Origin: Haladaptatus pallidirubidus
GTDB taxonomy: Archaea; Halobacteriota; Halobacteria; Halobacteriales; Haladaptataceae
NCBI RefSeq assembly: GCF_020700235.1
Contig: NZ_CP085303.1
Span: forward strand, 124,001-188,000
Direction of reading: 5' to 3'
Length of the DNA stretch: 64,000 nt
Translations under genes and position numbers: made by a program
The notes under the pieces: model-generated
The model's input: only the letters and a program-made list of their open reading frames with translations
Databases searched by the model: none
What the model was told of the DNA's origin: nothing
In this document: in pieces, positions 19,039 to 28,186 of the stretch
Layout of the letters: each line of letters opens with the position of its first letter
Position numbering within the stretch: position 1 is the stretch's first letter

Positions 19039-21186
19039 TCACTCCGCATTCGACGCAGACTCGTTTTCACTAGATCCATACGAGCTCGCAAGTTCGATTG
19101 CTCTTTCAGCGCTCTTTTGGGATGGCATCTCTGTTGTAAACGTTGCTTTCTCGTACAGCTTCGTCAGCTCATATAGCCGCTCAAGTTGCTGGTCAGAGAA
19201 ATCCTGATTTTCGCACATTTGATAAAATTCCCAGTGAGTCTGTCCAGCTTCCAAAATCGAGTCATCAGCACTCAAGAAATGGCGACGGCCAGCAGCATAG
19301 GCCATTTCAATACTGGTCTGGAAATTACCCTCTGTTACAGCAGTTCTTGCGCGATCGACCAAGAAAGAAGTGGTTACTTCTGCAGTTACCTCTTCTTCGT
19401 TAGTATCAGACTCGATTACAGCCTCCTCGATAAATTGCTCTGACTCATCTGATTCTTTAGATTCAGAAAACCAATCCGAGCGCTGAATTGCAAAGCCACT
19501 CATCGCGATAAAGCCAAGGAGACCAACAATGCCAATCCAGATCAAAGCCGAGCCATCAAGTAACGATCCCGATTCGAACTGAACAGTAGCAGTGGCATTC
19601 GACGGATTCAGATTGGTCTTATCGCCTGTATAGGACGCAGAAAGACGAAGCTGTGATTTGTCTTTGTTTTCTGCAAGTTTGGCAGGGAGGTGAATCTGTG
19701 TGTTGTATGTGCCGTTTGCATTAGTTGTTGCTGTTCCAACTTGTGTACCATTCTGTCGAAGCACAACTGTTTCATTTGGAATCGCGACTCCAGCAGCCGT
19801 TGTCAAATTCCCCTGTACAGAGACATTGCGATGATCAAATGCTTGTCCTGTGAGGTTTATTTTTGTGTCCGTCGGTTGGACTGTGAGTGGCGCTTCTGCC
19901 GTCGTTGATGATAACGCTTGCTCACGAAGCGGTAGTGTTGCTGAAATTTGTTGTTGGCCGGTTAAAACGGATTTCGGAAGTGGCTCAGAAAGAGTAAATC
20001 GGCCATTTGAATCAGTTTTTACTTCGCCAAGCACTGTTTGTCCGCTTCTTATGACAACAGGAACGCTATCTGCACTAATATCTTCTACATGAACTCGTCC
20101 GCTCACTGTAACGGATTTGTTGAACTGTGCACGTCTTGAGCTTTGAGAGAGAGTAATTGTTGGGTCAATCTGTTGAACATCGGTCTGAATGGTATCATTC
20201 GATCCGAGATATACTGATGAGGCATTAGGAACATGCCGAACCGTCACTGATTGCTCACCAAGTGGGAGCAATGTCGGACGACCCATAAAGGTGAAATCAC
20301 CATCTTCATCTGTTGTTGTATTATTTACTCTTCCATTACCAAGTTGTATTTGAACCGTCTCGTTCTCGAGTTCGGATCCGTTTTCATCAACGAGCTCACC
20401 ACTTACCATGATCGGATCCACAAATGAAGATTCAGCCGATTCATCCGAAGCTGAAATCTCTGTCCGAGAGAACTCTGCTGCTCGGATTTCTTCTTGCTGT
20501 TCAGAAATATTTGAATTGATGTCTCCGACGGTATCGGTTTCTGCAGTGAAATCCGCATCAGTCGAATTAGAGAGGTTTTGATAGTTTTGTGTGAGATTCT
20601 GGCCGTTTTTCTGCACATTATCAGATGACCGTTCGAGTTGTCGAGCTAACTTCCGAGCTTTTTCGTCATTCCCGTTTTGTTTAGCTTGTTGATATTTTTG
20701 GTATGTTTGGCGATAATTACTAACGTTGTTGGCATAATTCTCCTGGTTAGCTTGTGCCTTTTTGAACTTTTTGGCACGCGTATCATCTTGTTTCCCTTCA
20801 GTCCGGCCAGAAACTTCGACATATTTTGATAGCAAATTATTATATCGATCACCTACTATCGAACGAGCTGATTGATACTCACCTTGACTGAGTTTCGTAG
20901 AACTCTCCCCGAGACGAGAACTTAATTGACCAGCCATCCATTGTTCGAGTGCAGATAACTCTTCTTCAGATTGAACCTCTGATGGATCTTGATGGCGTGG
21001 CTGACTAGAATTATTTGGAGCTGATGTCCCTGCAGTTTGTTGTGCAGCCGATGAAATAGAAACACTGTTCAATGAGTGAGCATCATCGTGTGCAACGGAA
21101 CCACCGAGTGCAGGGGCTGAAAGGCTAGTTACTCCCAAAAAGATAAGCAGTATAGCTAGTTTTGGGTGAGCGGAGATTTGAACCAT
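19039..21186 (-). CDS. DUF4129 domain protein with extracellular Ig-like repeats
   Basis: About 715 residues from ATG 21186, chosen because MVQISAHPKLAILLIFLG begins a normal signal peptide; the frame opens 17 codons earlier. A Gln/Asn/Lys-rich helical region (about 85-235) is followed by three Ig-like carboxypeptidase-regulatory-type beta modules (SGELVDENGSELENETVQIQ; VSGRVHVEDISADSVPVVIR; VQGNLTTAAGVAIPNETVVL). One membrane helix follows (SALIWIGIVGLLGFIAMSGF, about 550-570). The cytoplasmic DUF4129 domain contains AYAAGRRHFLSA and LTKLYEKATFTTE. DUF4129 proteins accompany MoxR ATPase and DUF58 proteins. Here those partners lie at 23258 (plus strand) and 26501 (minus strand), so the usual operon is broken up. 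Confidence 0.82.
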   Translation of the reverse strand: MVQISAHPKLAILLIFLGVTSLSAPALGGSVAHDDAHSLNSVSISSAAQQTAGTSAPNNSSQPRHQDPSEVQSEEELSALEQWMAGQLSSRLGESSTKLSQGEYQSARSIVGDRYNNLLSKYVEVSGRTEGKQDDTRAKKFKKAQANQENYANNVSNYRQTYQKYQQAKQNGNDEKARKLARQLERSSDNVQKNGQNLTQNYQNLSNSTDADFTAETDTVGDINSNISEQQEEIRAAEFSRTEISASDESAESSFVDPIMVSGELVDENGSELENETVQIQLGNGRVNNTTTDEDGDFTFMGRPTLLPLGEQSVTVRHVPNASSVYLGSNDTIQTDVQQIDPTITLSQSSRRAQFNKSVTVSGRVHVEDISADSVPVVIRSGQTVLGEVKTDSNGRFTLSEPLPKSVLTGQQQISATLPLREQALSSTTAEAPLTVQPTDTKINLTGQAFDHRNVSVQGNLTTAAGVAIPNETVVLRQNGTQVGTATTNANGTYNTQIHLPAKLAENKDKSQLRLSASYTGDKTNLNPSNATATVQFESGSLLDGSALIWIGIVGLLGFIAMSGFAIQRSDWFSESKESDESEQFIEEAVIESDTNEEEVTAEVTTSFLVDRARTAVTEGNFQTSIEMAYAAGRRHFLSADDSILEAGQTHWEFYQMCENQDFSDQQLERLYELTKLYEKATFTTEMPSQKSAERAIELASSYGSSENESASNAE

Positions 21187-21434
21187 AGTTTCCAATAATG
21201 CGACTAGATGGAAAATACCTTTCCCTTCGATAGTCAATAATTCAAGAATATAGAGAATAGATAGAATAATCGTATTAGGTTAGATAGGAATGATCGCATT
21301 TATTCCATTGGTGAATTGGAAACGTATAACTGTAAATAGAAAGGAATTAGTAAGGAGTGCATAATAAAGAGAAATCTAAGCCTGCTATTGAACAGCCTGT
21401 GGAAAACTAAGTAACTGGTGCTGGATGTCGAAGT

Positions 21435-22256
21435 ATGTCGCAAGCAAGTGTACTTGACCAGAGTGTGGGCGAAATATTCGAAGAGCTGTTTGACGAAACA
21501 AGCGAACCGATCTTGATTGTCAATCCATCCGGCGCACAACTTAGGGCCTCAATCAAAACGGCGGTTGAGTACGAAGATACGCTTCCAGAACTGCGGATCA
21601 TCGCGAGAGAACAGTTGATTAAAGAGATAACAGAGGATTTCATAACGACAAGCGAGGCAGTAGACCTCATTCAGCAAAACAAGCTATCTATTCGGATAGC
21701 TGAAGACATAAACAGAAGTTCGATGTTGATTCTAGAAGATGCTGTTATTTCACTTCTCCAACTCAACGACTATACTGAGGGAATGCGTACAGAGGATGAA
21801 GAGCTCGTTGAGACAGCACGAGACACACTGATGTCAGTGTGGGAAAATTCAGATGAATTCTCCTTCCGTACACCACCACTTTCAGAAGTTGAAGAAAGTT
21901 TAGAAGAGAACATTGGATCGGAAACGAAAGAAGACTTTATGGCTGTTATCGAAAATCGTGATGAAATCCGCAGTTCAGGCGATATTAATGAGGTCTCCGT
22001 CAGCCTTGTAATCGCAGCAAAGAATAACATATTACTGTACGATATCAGCAAATGGGGAGAAGATACTGGGGTTGCAAGTAAAGCAACATTTTCCCGGACA
22101 AAAACCCAATTAGAAGATCTTGGTGTGATTGATACTGAAAAAGTTCCAATCGACGTGGGTCGACCACGCCTTCGCTTGAAGCTTGCAGACGAGTCAATGA
22201 CAGATATGAGTGCTGATGAAATGGTCGAAGAAATTGAACAAAAGATCTCGGCATAA
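21435..22256 (+). CDS. TbsP-like (DUF5821) haloarchaeal regulator
   Basis: 273 residues, acidic and soluble. The N-terminal half (MSQASVLDQSVGEIFEELFD) resembles haloarchaeal DUF5821/TbsP proteins, which have a ligand-binding-like alpha/beta domain. The C-terminal segment DTGVASKATFSRTKTQLEDL followed by GVIDTEKVPIDVGRPRLRLK reads as a winged helix: recognition helix, then beta wing with the DVGRPR turn. TbsP is, as I recall, a suppressor linked to the TrmB sugar-metabolism regulator in Haloferax; assignment here rests on remembered family features, not a search. It is divergent from the DUF4129 gene and followed by IS relics. Likely a DNA-binding transcription factor. Confidence 0.6.
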   Translation: MSQASVLDQSVGEIFEELFDETSEPILIVNPSGAQLRASIKTAVEYEDTLPELRIIAREQLIKEITEDFITTSEAVDLIQQNKLSIRIAEDINRSSMLILEDAVISLLQLNDYTEGMRTEDEELVETARDTLMSVWENSDEFSFRTPPLSEVEESLEENIGSETKEDFMAVIENRDEIRSSGDINEVSVSLVIAAKNNILLYDISKWGEDTGVASKATFSRTKTQLEDLGVIDTEKVPIDVGRPRLRLKLADESMTDMSADEMVEEIEQKISA

Positions 22257-22317
22257 GACTACCCGTCGCGTAAACTAATCTGCGCGTTGGAGATAGTTTT
22301 CTCTCATTTTCAAGGAA

Positions 22318-22507
22318 AAGCCCGCTGTTCACGGCCAGGAGGCAGTCATTTCCCTGATGCGCTTTGCAGAAACCAACGTGGCTTCTGTAGAGACCGAAGT
22401 TACCTGAACGCAGGCGCTAAGGCTCCTGTGTCTGCAAAGCGCGTCCTCGAAGCAGGAAGCCCCGTCCTCAGCAAGGCCATACGGCCGAGCAGGGCGGGGT
22501 AGTTCAC
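22318..22507 (+). mobile_element. IS1341-type relic: tnpB 3-prime end and right end
   Basis: A frame through 22430-22480 reads SAKRVLEAGSPVLSKA, matching the C-terminal tail found in the clearer tnpB fragment at 45826-45951 (SGKRVVETVSPSLKE). The stretch then ends GGGCGGGGTAGTTCAC, the shared right-end sequence of these relics. No upstream transposase remains and stops interrupt the frame. Confidence 0.6.
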
Positions 22508-22554
22508 AATCTGCAATTGCGAGAAATCCCGGTTTTAGCTAAAATATAGACGGG

Positions 22555-22913
22555 TACGCCCCCTTCCGCAATGAGCGATCGAGGGGAGTGAGTAGTACGG
22601 ATACACCCGCCGTCTTTGGTCACTGTACGCCAGCGCCATACTTCTTTCACGGTTGAACGGCGTAGCAGGTAAGACACTCACTACAATGCGTCTAGTGTTT
22701 AAACGCGACAAGAAGCGCGTATCGACCGTAGTAGTCGAGTGTCTATTTAGTCAGAGTGGGACACTCCGAACCGTCGGTAACGGGAAATCGCTTGTGGACT
22801 CTGGAAACGCTGTGAAAACGGTTTCTGCACGTTCTGACACGGAAACAGGACACTCCGTTCGTAACAAGCGAGGGTCGGGGAGGGCCCAAGCGCGGAAGGA
22901 CGGAGAAGTTCAC
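22555..22913 (+). mobile_element. IS1341-type relic, repeat copy A (pairs with 57735-58122)
   Basis: About 360 bp similar along its length to 57735-58122: both begin CCCCTTCCG near a GAGTGAGTAGTACGGATACA block, share AAACGCGA-AAGAAGC and GTGGGACACT, and end at (A)GTTCAC. The apparent protein frame is intact in neither ancestor-like sense. I read both as diverged copies of the 3-prime part of an IS1341-type element, not as genes. The GC-rich content contrasts with the flanks. Confidence 0.6.
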
Positions 22914-22984
22914 ACTGGCGGAAACCGTATAAGCTCTACTCCACGATCTCCCGTATTTAATCGGTACTATCTTTCATCAGCGAG

Positions 22985-23019
22985 AGAATCCCGCCGTTAA
23001 CGGCGGGTGAGGATGTCAC
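22985..23019 (+). mobile_element. Solo right-end hairpin of an IS1341-type element
   Basis: GAATCCCGCCGTTAACGGCG followed by GGTGAGGATGTCACG. The GCCGTTAACGGC stem and GGATGTCA tail match the hairpins at 36517, 51040 and, inverted, 43932 and 51149. The rest of 22914-23257 shows no gene; it includes the upstream region of the DUF58 gene. Confidence 0.6.
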
Positions 23020-23257
23020 GCTTCCACATTCGTCCGACCGGCCAGGTGATTTGATTGTCGTCCTCGATACCGTGAGCATTTGTGAGAGCCCTAATATTGA
23101 TATTCAACGCGCTTTTTGAGAGGAAGCGTAGACTTTGCAGTCCATCATAGTTATTAACAGTAAATGACCCAATTGAATAGGGTAGGACACACCCTACTCA
23201 TTGTAATATTGGGCCTAATACAATAGATTAACGTTATCGGTTTCCATATCTTCAAGC

Positions 23258-24706
23258 ATGAAACCAACGCGCCGCTATTGGGCTGGGGTCGGGGTAGTTT
23301 GTTTCCTCGCAGGAGGTGCATGGATTCTCAAGCTTCCACTGCTTCTCATCGGTGCAGGCGGAATTGGAGCAATTCTTCTGTCTTCACAATTCGTATTCCT
23401 ATTGTCTGTTTTAGAGATTAAGGATAGCTTAGAAATTTCACAACGGCCTGTTCAAAGCCAAGTTTCAGAACAGTCTGATATCGATATGATAATTCATGGG
23501 AGTCTCCCAAAACCAACAACGCTTGAAATACAGATTGAAGCTCAGCCACCAAAAACTGCCACTGGGATTAGATCGAGTGATCTCACGGCTACCGTTGCGA
23601 TTGATGAGAGCGAAACACAAACAACGGCGACGTTTCATTGTCCCATCGCGACACGCTTGCAATTTCGCATGCCGACAGTCACGTTGACAGATCGAGCCGG
23701 ATTCTTTCAGTCTTCATTTGAACATGGGTCAACCGCCACAGTAACGGTGACACCAAATCGCGTTGAATCGGCTGAAATCGGCGCTGATGGACAGCATCAA
23801 TTATCTAGTCTTGGAGAGCATAAACATGGAAAGCGAGGAACGGGGCTTGAACCTGCTGAAGTTCGTCAATACGTACCAGGAGACACCGCTCAGCGTATCG
23901 ATTGGAAGGTAACAGCACGACTTTCAACCCCCCACGTCCGCGATTTTGAAGCAGAGGCGGAGCTACAAACATATCTATTCATGGATCACCGCCAGTCCAT
24001 GTTTGCAGGATCAGCAGAAACAACGAAATACGACTTCGCACGAGAAGTTGCATTGCAGTATATTACACATGCTCGCACCGCAAGTGAATCACTGGGGCTC
24101 ACGGTCATAACTGATGACCAAGTAGTCGATTTTCCGCCGAAGGCAACACCCAATCACTTTATTCGGCTACAGAATTATCTGTATGATCAAACACCAGCGG
24201 GCACAAAAGGCACACATTCGAACGCACAATTCCCCATTGAGCAATTAACAGCGGCAAATAGTAAATCTCAACAGCTTCAATCACGTTCTTCACCCTTTGC
24301 AAAGCAGCTGTTCCCCTTGCTAAATACGAAAGGCACACGCATACAGCGCGTAAAAGAAGATCCGCTCTACCAAGCAGTGAGATCACAGCTAAAGAGTAAG
24401 ACTGGGATCGTCCAAGCAGTACTCGTTACCGATGATTCAAATCGAGTTGAAGTGTACGAAACAGTGAAATTAGCGCGACAATGGAGTGATTCAGTTACCC
24501 TCTTTTTGATTCCATCCGTATTGTTTGAGGAGGGGAGTATTGCAGAGGTCGAAGACGCCTATCAACGCTACCGTGATTTTGGACAGCTCCAACAGTCACT
24601 GAGCAAGATTGATGGAGTCACTGTCTTTGAAGTCGGCCCAAAAGAACAGCTAGAGAATATCCCAGCAGAGAGCCATCAATCATCGGAACAACAGGTACCA
24701 CAGTAA
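23258..24706 (+). CDS. DUF58 domain protein
   Basis: 482 residues. Two N-terminal helices (about 8-50), a beta-rich outer or linker domain (about 60-165), then the DUF58 core: RGTGLEPAEVRQYVPGDTAQ and RIDWKVTARLSTPHVRDFEA (about 195-235), the family signature with the R-x-Y-x-x-G-D-x-x-R-x-I-D-W pattern. This runs into a von Willebrand-A-like fold (YLFMDHRQSMFAG). DUF58 proteins partner MoxR AAA ATPases and are thought to act in maturation or chaperoning of envelope proteins. This copy leads a three-gene plus-strand operon (13 bp to the next gene) while MoxR itself lies convergent at 26501. The start ATG at 23258 gives a typical N-terminal anchor. Confidence 0.88.
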   Translation: MKPTRRYWAGVGVVCFLAGGAWILKLPLLLIGAGGIGAILLSSQFVFLLSVLEIKDSLEISQRPVQSQVSEQSDIDMIIHGSLPKPTTLEIQIEAQPPKTATGIRSSDLTATVAIDESETQTTATFHCPIATRLQFRMPTVTLTDRAGFFQSSFEHGSTATVTVTPNRVESAEIGADGQHQLSSLGEHKHGKRGTGLEPAEVRQYVPGDTAQRIDWKVTARLSTPHVRDFEAEAELQTYLFMDHRQSMFAGSAETTKYDFAREVALQYITHARTASESLGLTVITDDQVVDFPPKATPNHFIRLQNYLYDQTPAGTKGTHSNAQFPIEQLTAANSKSQQLQSRSSPFAKQLFPLLNTKGTRIQRVKEDPLYQAVRSQLKSKTGIVQAVLVTDDSNRVEVYETVKLARQWSDSVTLFLIPSVLFEEGSIAEVEDAYQRYRDFGQLQQSLSKIDGVTVFEVGPKEQLENIPAESHQSSEQQVPQ

Positions 24707-24719
24707 GTTAATCAAGACA

Positions 24720-25175
24720 ATGAACTGGAATACAACATGGATTAGTGCGCTTGGAATTGGAACAACAGTCTGTATGCTCACTCTCGCTCACGGATTCCCC
24801 GGGGTGATTGCTGGTGGATTGCTTGTGGTCTTTTGGTTCGCTGGTCCAACGCTATATGCTGTTGGATATGGACAGATCGCAATCAGTGCATTGTTTTCGC
24901 TTGATGGTCTTCTCTCTCAACTTGTGCTCGCTGAACTCGGTCTGTTCTATGCACTTCTTGTCCCAAGCGCGGTGCTAGATCATCCGTCAAAACGATTGAT
25001 AGCTGCAATCATCGGCATGACCCTATTAGTTGGTGGAATACTACTCGGCATAACATGGGAGATTGATGAAAGAGATATCGGTATTGTTTTACTCTGTGTT
25101 CTTGGGATAATTGCATATAGTATGCATCGATACGAACGGGTAGCTGTTGGCGCAGTTGAGGGTGCACATGAGTAA
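24720..25175 (+). CDS. Small multi-pass membrane protein of the DUF58 operon
   Basis: 151 residues, almost wholly hydrophobic with five predicted helices (for example GVIAGGLLVVFWFAGPTLYA and MTLLVGGILLGITW). No known catalytic motif. It begins 13 bp after the DUF58 gene and its last 8 bases overlap the start of the next gene, so the three genes are translationally linked. Haloarchaeal MoxR/DUF58 clusters commonly carry one or two unnamed membrane proteins in this position; a scaffold role is inference. Confidence 0.72.
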   Translation: MNWNTTWISALGIGTTVCMLTLAHGFPGVIAGGLLVVFWFAGPTLYAVGYGQIAISALFSLDGLLSQLVLAELGLFYALLVPSAVLDHPSKRLIAAIIGMTLLVGGILLGITWEIDERDIGIVLLCVLGIIAYSMHRYERVAVGAVEGAHE

Positions 25176-26073
25176 ACAAGAACAGACGCTACACGACGAT
25201 CAAAAAAACCGTTCAGACCAAACTGTGGCAAAGTCAGAACTTGAAGACCTGCAGGCTCAACTCGATATTTTAGCGGAGGAAAATGCTCGGCTTCGAACAG
25301 CCTATCGACGATCCAAACAAGTCGAGTATCGTAATACTGCCCTTGGACTCGCCGCAATTGGTCTTATTTGTGGCCTTGGCGCATTCCTATTTCCGGAGTC
25401 CCAAACCGTTCTTTTAGCGCTGGCTGGCTGTGGCGGCTTCGGTGCGATTCTCACATATTATTTAACACCCGAGCAGGTCGTACCAGCATCAATTGGTGAG
25501 CGAACGTATTCTGCTTTTGCAACAACGTATGAAGCCCTCAGTGCCGAACTTGGACTTCAAGATACAACCATCTATGTCCCCAATAATGGAGCATCACCGC
25601 AATCGTTTGCCGATATTCGCTTGTTTCGCCCACAACACGCACGGTACCAACTTCCAAATACGGACGCGCTCACCTCTGTGCTTGTCGTCACAGAAAATGA
25701 GTTAGAACATGGGCTGTCGCTATATCCATCTGGTGCTGCATTGCTCACTGAATTCGAGAAGATGACGGGCGATCTCCCATCGGAGCTTGATGACTTAGCT
25801 GGCCAGCTTGCTGAAACATTGACTCACGGATTCGAATTAGTAGATGACGCCAGTGTTGAAAACATAGAAGCCGGACAGCAAATTACAGTCAGTATCGCAG
25901 GTAGTACCTACGGTTCAATCACGCGATTGGATCATCCAGTTTCGTCATTTCTTGGCTCGGGCCTTGCTGATCAGTTGCAGGAACCAGTAACAGTCGAAAC
26001 GGTCCAAGTTGAAGATGAACGGAGTGATTATCTAATCACTTGTTCGTGGGATGAAGGAAATGAAGAGACGTAA
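25168..26073 (+). CDS. Coiled-coil membrane protein of the DUF58 operon
   Basis: About 301 residues from ATG 25168; a TTG start at 25147 would add 7 residues but the ATG sits in the ATGAGTAA overlap with the preceding stop. An N-terminal coiled coil (KSELEDLQAQLDILAEENAR) is followed by two close helices (NTALGLAAIGLICGLGAFLF and TVLLALAGCGGFGAILTYYL, about 55-100). A soluble domain of about 200 residues contains a mixed alpha/beta region (SLYPSGAALLTEFEKM, GSTYGSITRLDHPVSSFLGS). Not recognised as a named family. Context (DUF58, MoxR, DUF4129, DUF4350 nearby) suggests it belongs to the same envelope-maturation module. Confidence 0.75.
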   Translation: MSKQEQTLHDDQKNRSDQTVAKSELEDLQAQLDILAEENARLRTAYRRSKQVEYRNTALGLAAIGLICGLGAFLFPESQTVLLALAGCGGFGAILTYYLTPEQVVPASIGERTYSAFATTYEALSAELGLQDTTIYVPNNGASPQSFADIRLFRPQHARYQLPNTDALTSVLVVTENELEHGLSLYPSGAALLTEFEKMTGDLPSELDDLAGQLAETLTHGFELVDDASVENIEAGQQITVSIAGSTYGSITRLDHPVSSFLGSGLADQLQEPVTVETVQVEDERSDYLITCSWDEGNEET

Positions 26074-26162
26074 CAAGGGAACTAAAAAATACAGTTCCTC
26101 GATACGGGATGGTTCGTTTGAGCCCAATTGTAGGTCCACCATTATATTATAAGTATTCTGAT

Positions 26163-26290
26163 ATTGGGACAGTCCACAAACGTGTGGAAAGGTATTGTCG
26201 GCGCCTCCCTACTCCGTTCGCTCCGTTCACTCCATAGGAAAAGGGGGCTTACCGCCTGCAATTCAGCTAAACGACAAGCTTGTATTCTAT
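26163..26290 (-). mobile_element. Short IS1341-type relic, reverse orientation
   Basis: AGGGGGCTTACCGCCTGCAA then TTCAGCTAAA, read on the plus strand, is the inverse of the block at 57745-57775 (TTTAGCTGAAATGCAGGCAA followed by CCCCTTCC). It lies between convergent genes. Divergent and short, so the call is moderate. Confidence 0.45.
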
Positions 26291-26326
26291 TTAAGCTATG
26301 GTTGAAAGGAACGAAGCACGTCAGTC

Positions 26327-26417
26327 GGGAAAGCTGGGAAAGCTGGGAAAACTAGCAAAACTAGCAAAACTAGCAAAACTAGCAAAACTGAGAATGCTGG
26401 TTTTGCTAGTTTTGCTA
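26327..26417. repeat. Seven 9-bp tandem repeats plus an inverted copy
   Basis: Units of 9 bp: GGGAAAGCT twice, GGGAAAACT once, AGCAAAACT four times (26327-26389). After an 11-bp spacer, 26401-26417 is TTTTGCTAGTTTTGCTA, a perfect 17-bp inverse of the repeat track. The RNA from either strand could fold into a long A/T-rich hairpin. It sits between the convergent DUF58 operon and moxR gene, where a two-way transcription end would be expected. Confidence 0.85.
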
Positions 26418-26500
26418 TCAAAATTTCATCAGCAAACCGCTGTACGCTCTTTTATGAACTGATGAACCCACAGGAAAATATAGAAAACGAGAGCGTTCGA

Positions 26501-27520
26501 TTACTGCGGCATTTGACTTTGTATTTCAGTATCAGTTCTATCCTCTGCTTCGAGCTCGGTGTCGGAATCACTTCCAGGAGGTGTAACCGAGTTCAGGATC
26601 TCTTCGATAATGGAATCAGGTGTTTGATCGGCCAACTCTGATTCAGAACTGAGGACAATACGATGGCGCAAAACGGGCATCACTAGCTGTTTAATATCAT
26701 CTGGGATGACATAATCGCGCCCATGAATCGCTGCACGGGCTTTTGACGTCTTTAGCAACGCGATTGTAGCCCGTGGTGATCCTCCATGTTCAATGTCACC
26801 GTGCGTTCTCGTTGCGGCGATCAAATCTCGGAGATAGTGTCTTGCTTCTTCAGCAATGTGAACCTGGTCAACTACTGATCGTGCAGCCGTCAGGTCTTCC
26901 AGCGTGATCGCTTGTGAGATCTGTGATGGATTGAGATTCGGCTGGGAATTAAATCGATCAATCAATGCGAGTTCCGTCTCTTCATCGGGTAATTCAACAG
27001 TGAGTTTGAGCTGAAAGCGATCTCGTTGTGCTTCTGGAAGTTGGTACGTTCCTTCCATTTCGATCGGATTTTGTGTTGCGACCACCATGAACGGAGTCGG
27101 TAACGGTAACGTATCTCCTTCAATTGTGACATTGCGCTCTTCCATCGCTTCTAAGAGCGCGCTTTGTGTTTTTGGTGTTGCCCGATTGATTTCATCAGCA
27201 ATAACGAGATTCGAGAAAACCGGTCCTTTTTGTAGTTCGAATTCACCGGTCGGTTCTCGATAAATATGTGTTCCAGTAATGTCAGCGGGAAGCAAATCAG
27301 GCGTCATTTGTATCCGAGTTGACTCAATACCCGCTGCACGGGCGAACAGATTTGCAATTGTTGTCTTTGCAACGCCAGGAACGCCTTCCAATAAAACATG
27401 ACCTTGTGTGAGAAGCGAAATGGAGAGGCCCTCAATAATATCTTCATTGCCAAGAAGGACGGTATCGACTTCATTGATGATTTGATCATGGATCGCTGCG
27501 GGCGAAGTCATTGGTATCAT
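26501..27520 (-). CDS. moxR: MoxR-family AAA+ ATPase
   Basis: 339 residues. Walker A GVPGVAKTT (about 41-49), Walker B VIADEINRATPKTQSALLEA (about 108-127) with the MoxR-specific NRA, sensor-1 VVATQNPIEMEGTYQLPEAQ and sensor-2 SPRATIALLKTSKARA are all present. MoxR ATPases act as chaperones that assemble or mature partner complexes, usually encoded with DUF58 and DUF4129 proteins. Those partners lie at 23258 and 19039 here, on plus and minus strands. The C-terminal acidic tail (residues 310-339) is haloarchaeal in style. The start could also be the ATG three codons later at 27511. Confidence 0.92.
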   Translation of the reverse strand: MIPMTSPAAIHDQIINEVDTVLLGNEDIIEGLSISLLTQGHVLLEGVPGVAKTTIANLFARAAGIESTRIQMTPDLLPADITGTHIYREPTGEFELQKGPVFSNLVIADEINRATPKTQSALLEAMEERNVTIEGDTLPLPTPFMVVATQNPIEMEGTYQLPEAQRDRFQLKLTVELPDEETELALIDRFNSQPNLNPSQISQAITLEDLTAARSVVDQVHIAEEARHYLRDLIAATRTHGDIEHGGSPRATIALLKTSKARAAIHGRDYVIPDDIKQLVMPVLRHRIVLSSESELADQTPDSIIEEILNSVTPPGSDSDTELEAEDRTDTEIQSQMPQ

Positions 27521-27683
27521 TTTCGAACCAAATATCTTAAATCAATTGGAAGCAGAATAATGATATTGAACCAGTAGGTCAAGTGCGCTATAGCGAGGGA
27601 TGCGAGTTGCCTAATGCGATGCAAGTTGCAACACTATACTGTCACCATCGTTATTCAATGAAATATTCAAGAAGACTTCAAAG

Positions 27684-27740
27684 TGACATTCTCCCCACCC
27701 TGAAGGGCGAAGCTTTCTCTCCTGCAATCACTCAAAATAT
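27684..27740 (-). mobile_element. Solo right-end hairpin of an IS1341-type element (inverted)
   Basis: TGACATTCTCCCCACCCTGA followed by AGGGCGAAGC is the reverse form of the GGGGAGGATGTCA hairpin end seen elsewhere in the window. Nothing protein-like is left. The rest of the 27521-27901 gap shows no gene. Confidence 0.5.
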
Positions 27741-27901
27741 AAGTTTCACATTCGATTCTTGCTTTGGAATTGTGTCAAATTAAATCAATTTATTATATTC
27801 CTATAGGTACACATACAGCTGAATCGATGAGAACTGGCACAATTACGATTAATAAAAAAGAACAATAAAGAATTAGTAATGCAGTCTCTAACAACACCAC
27901 A

Positions 27902-28123
27902 ATGTCTGAATCTCGAGAAGAACTCTTACAAAAGTTAAATGATAAGCTAGCAGTCCAGGGTACCACACAGGAGGGTCGAGAACTCGTTGGGTTGATGTAC
28001 GCGACAGTCCAAACCCTTGGTGAAGAGATTGACTCATTAGAAGAGCAATTAGACGAGATGGAAAAACAATTGGAAGAAGTCGAAGATGGTGATCAAAGCC
28101 GGAAATGGTATTCAGAACGGTAG
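27902..28123 (+). CDS. Small acidic coiled-coil protein
   Basis: 73 residues, starting MSESREELLQKLNDKLAVQG and dominated by a C-terminal heptad region (EEIDSLEEQLDEMEKQLEEV). Composition is strongly acidic and typical of haloarchaea. No enzyme motif. It stands alone between moxR and a DUF457 gene. It resembles small conserved haloarchaeal hypotheticals; a role as a dimerising adaptor would be a guess. Confidence 0.68.
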   Translation: MSESREELLQKLNDKLAVQGTTQEGRELVGLMYATVQTLGEEIDSLEEQLDEMEKQLEEVEDGDQSRKWYSER

Positions 28124-28186
28124 CCGGCCCGCTACTCGGTTGTTTTGCTGACTTCCTTGAAGAGAAACGTCTGTCTTGAAAACTAG

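Noticed and set aside
22653..23000. 115-codon frame starting MNGVAGKTLT
   Set aside because: It lies in the diverged repeat shared with 57735-58122 and the frame is not conserved between copies as a complete protein.
26327..26417. 9-bp tandem array as a CRISPR or iteron cluster
   Set aside because: Units are contiguous without spacers, and no replication gene lies beside it; a foldback between convergent genes fits better.
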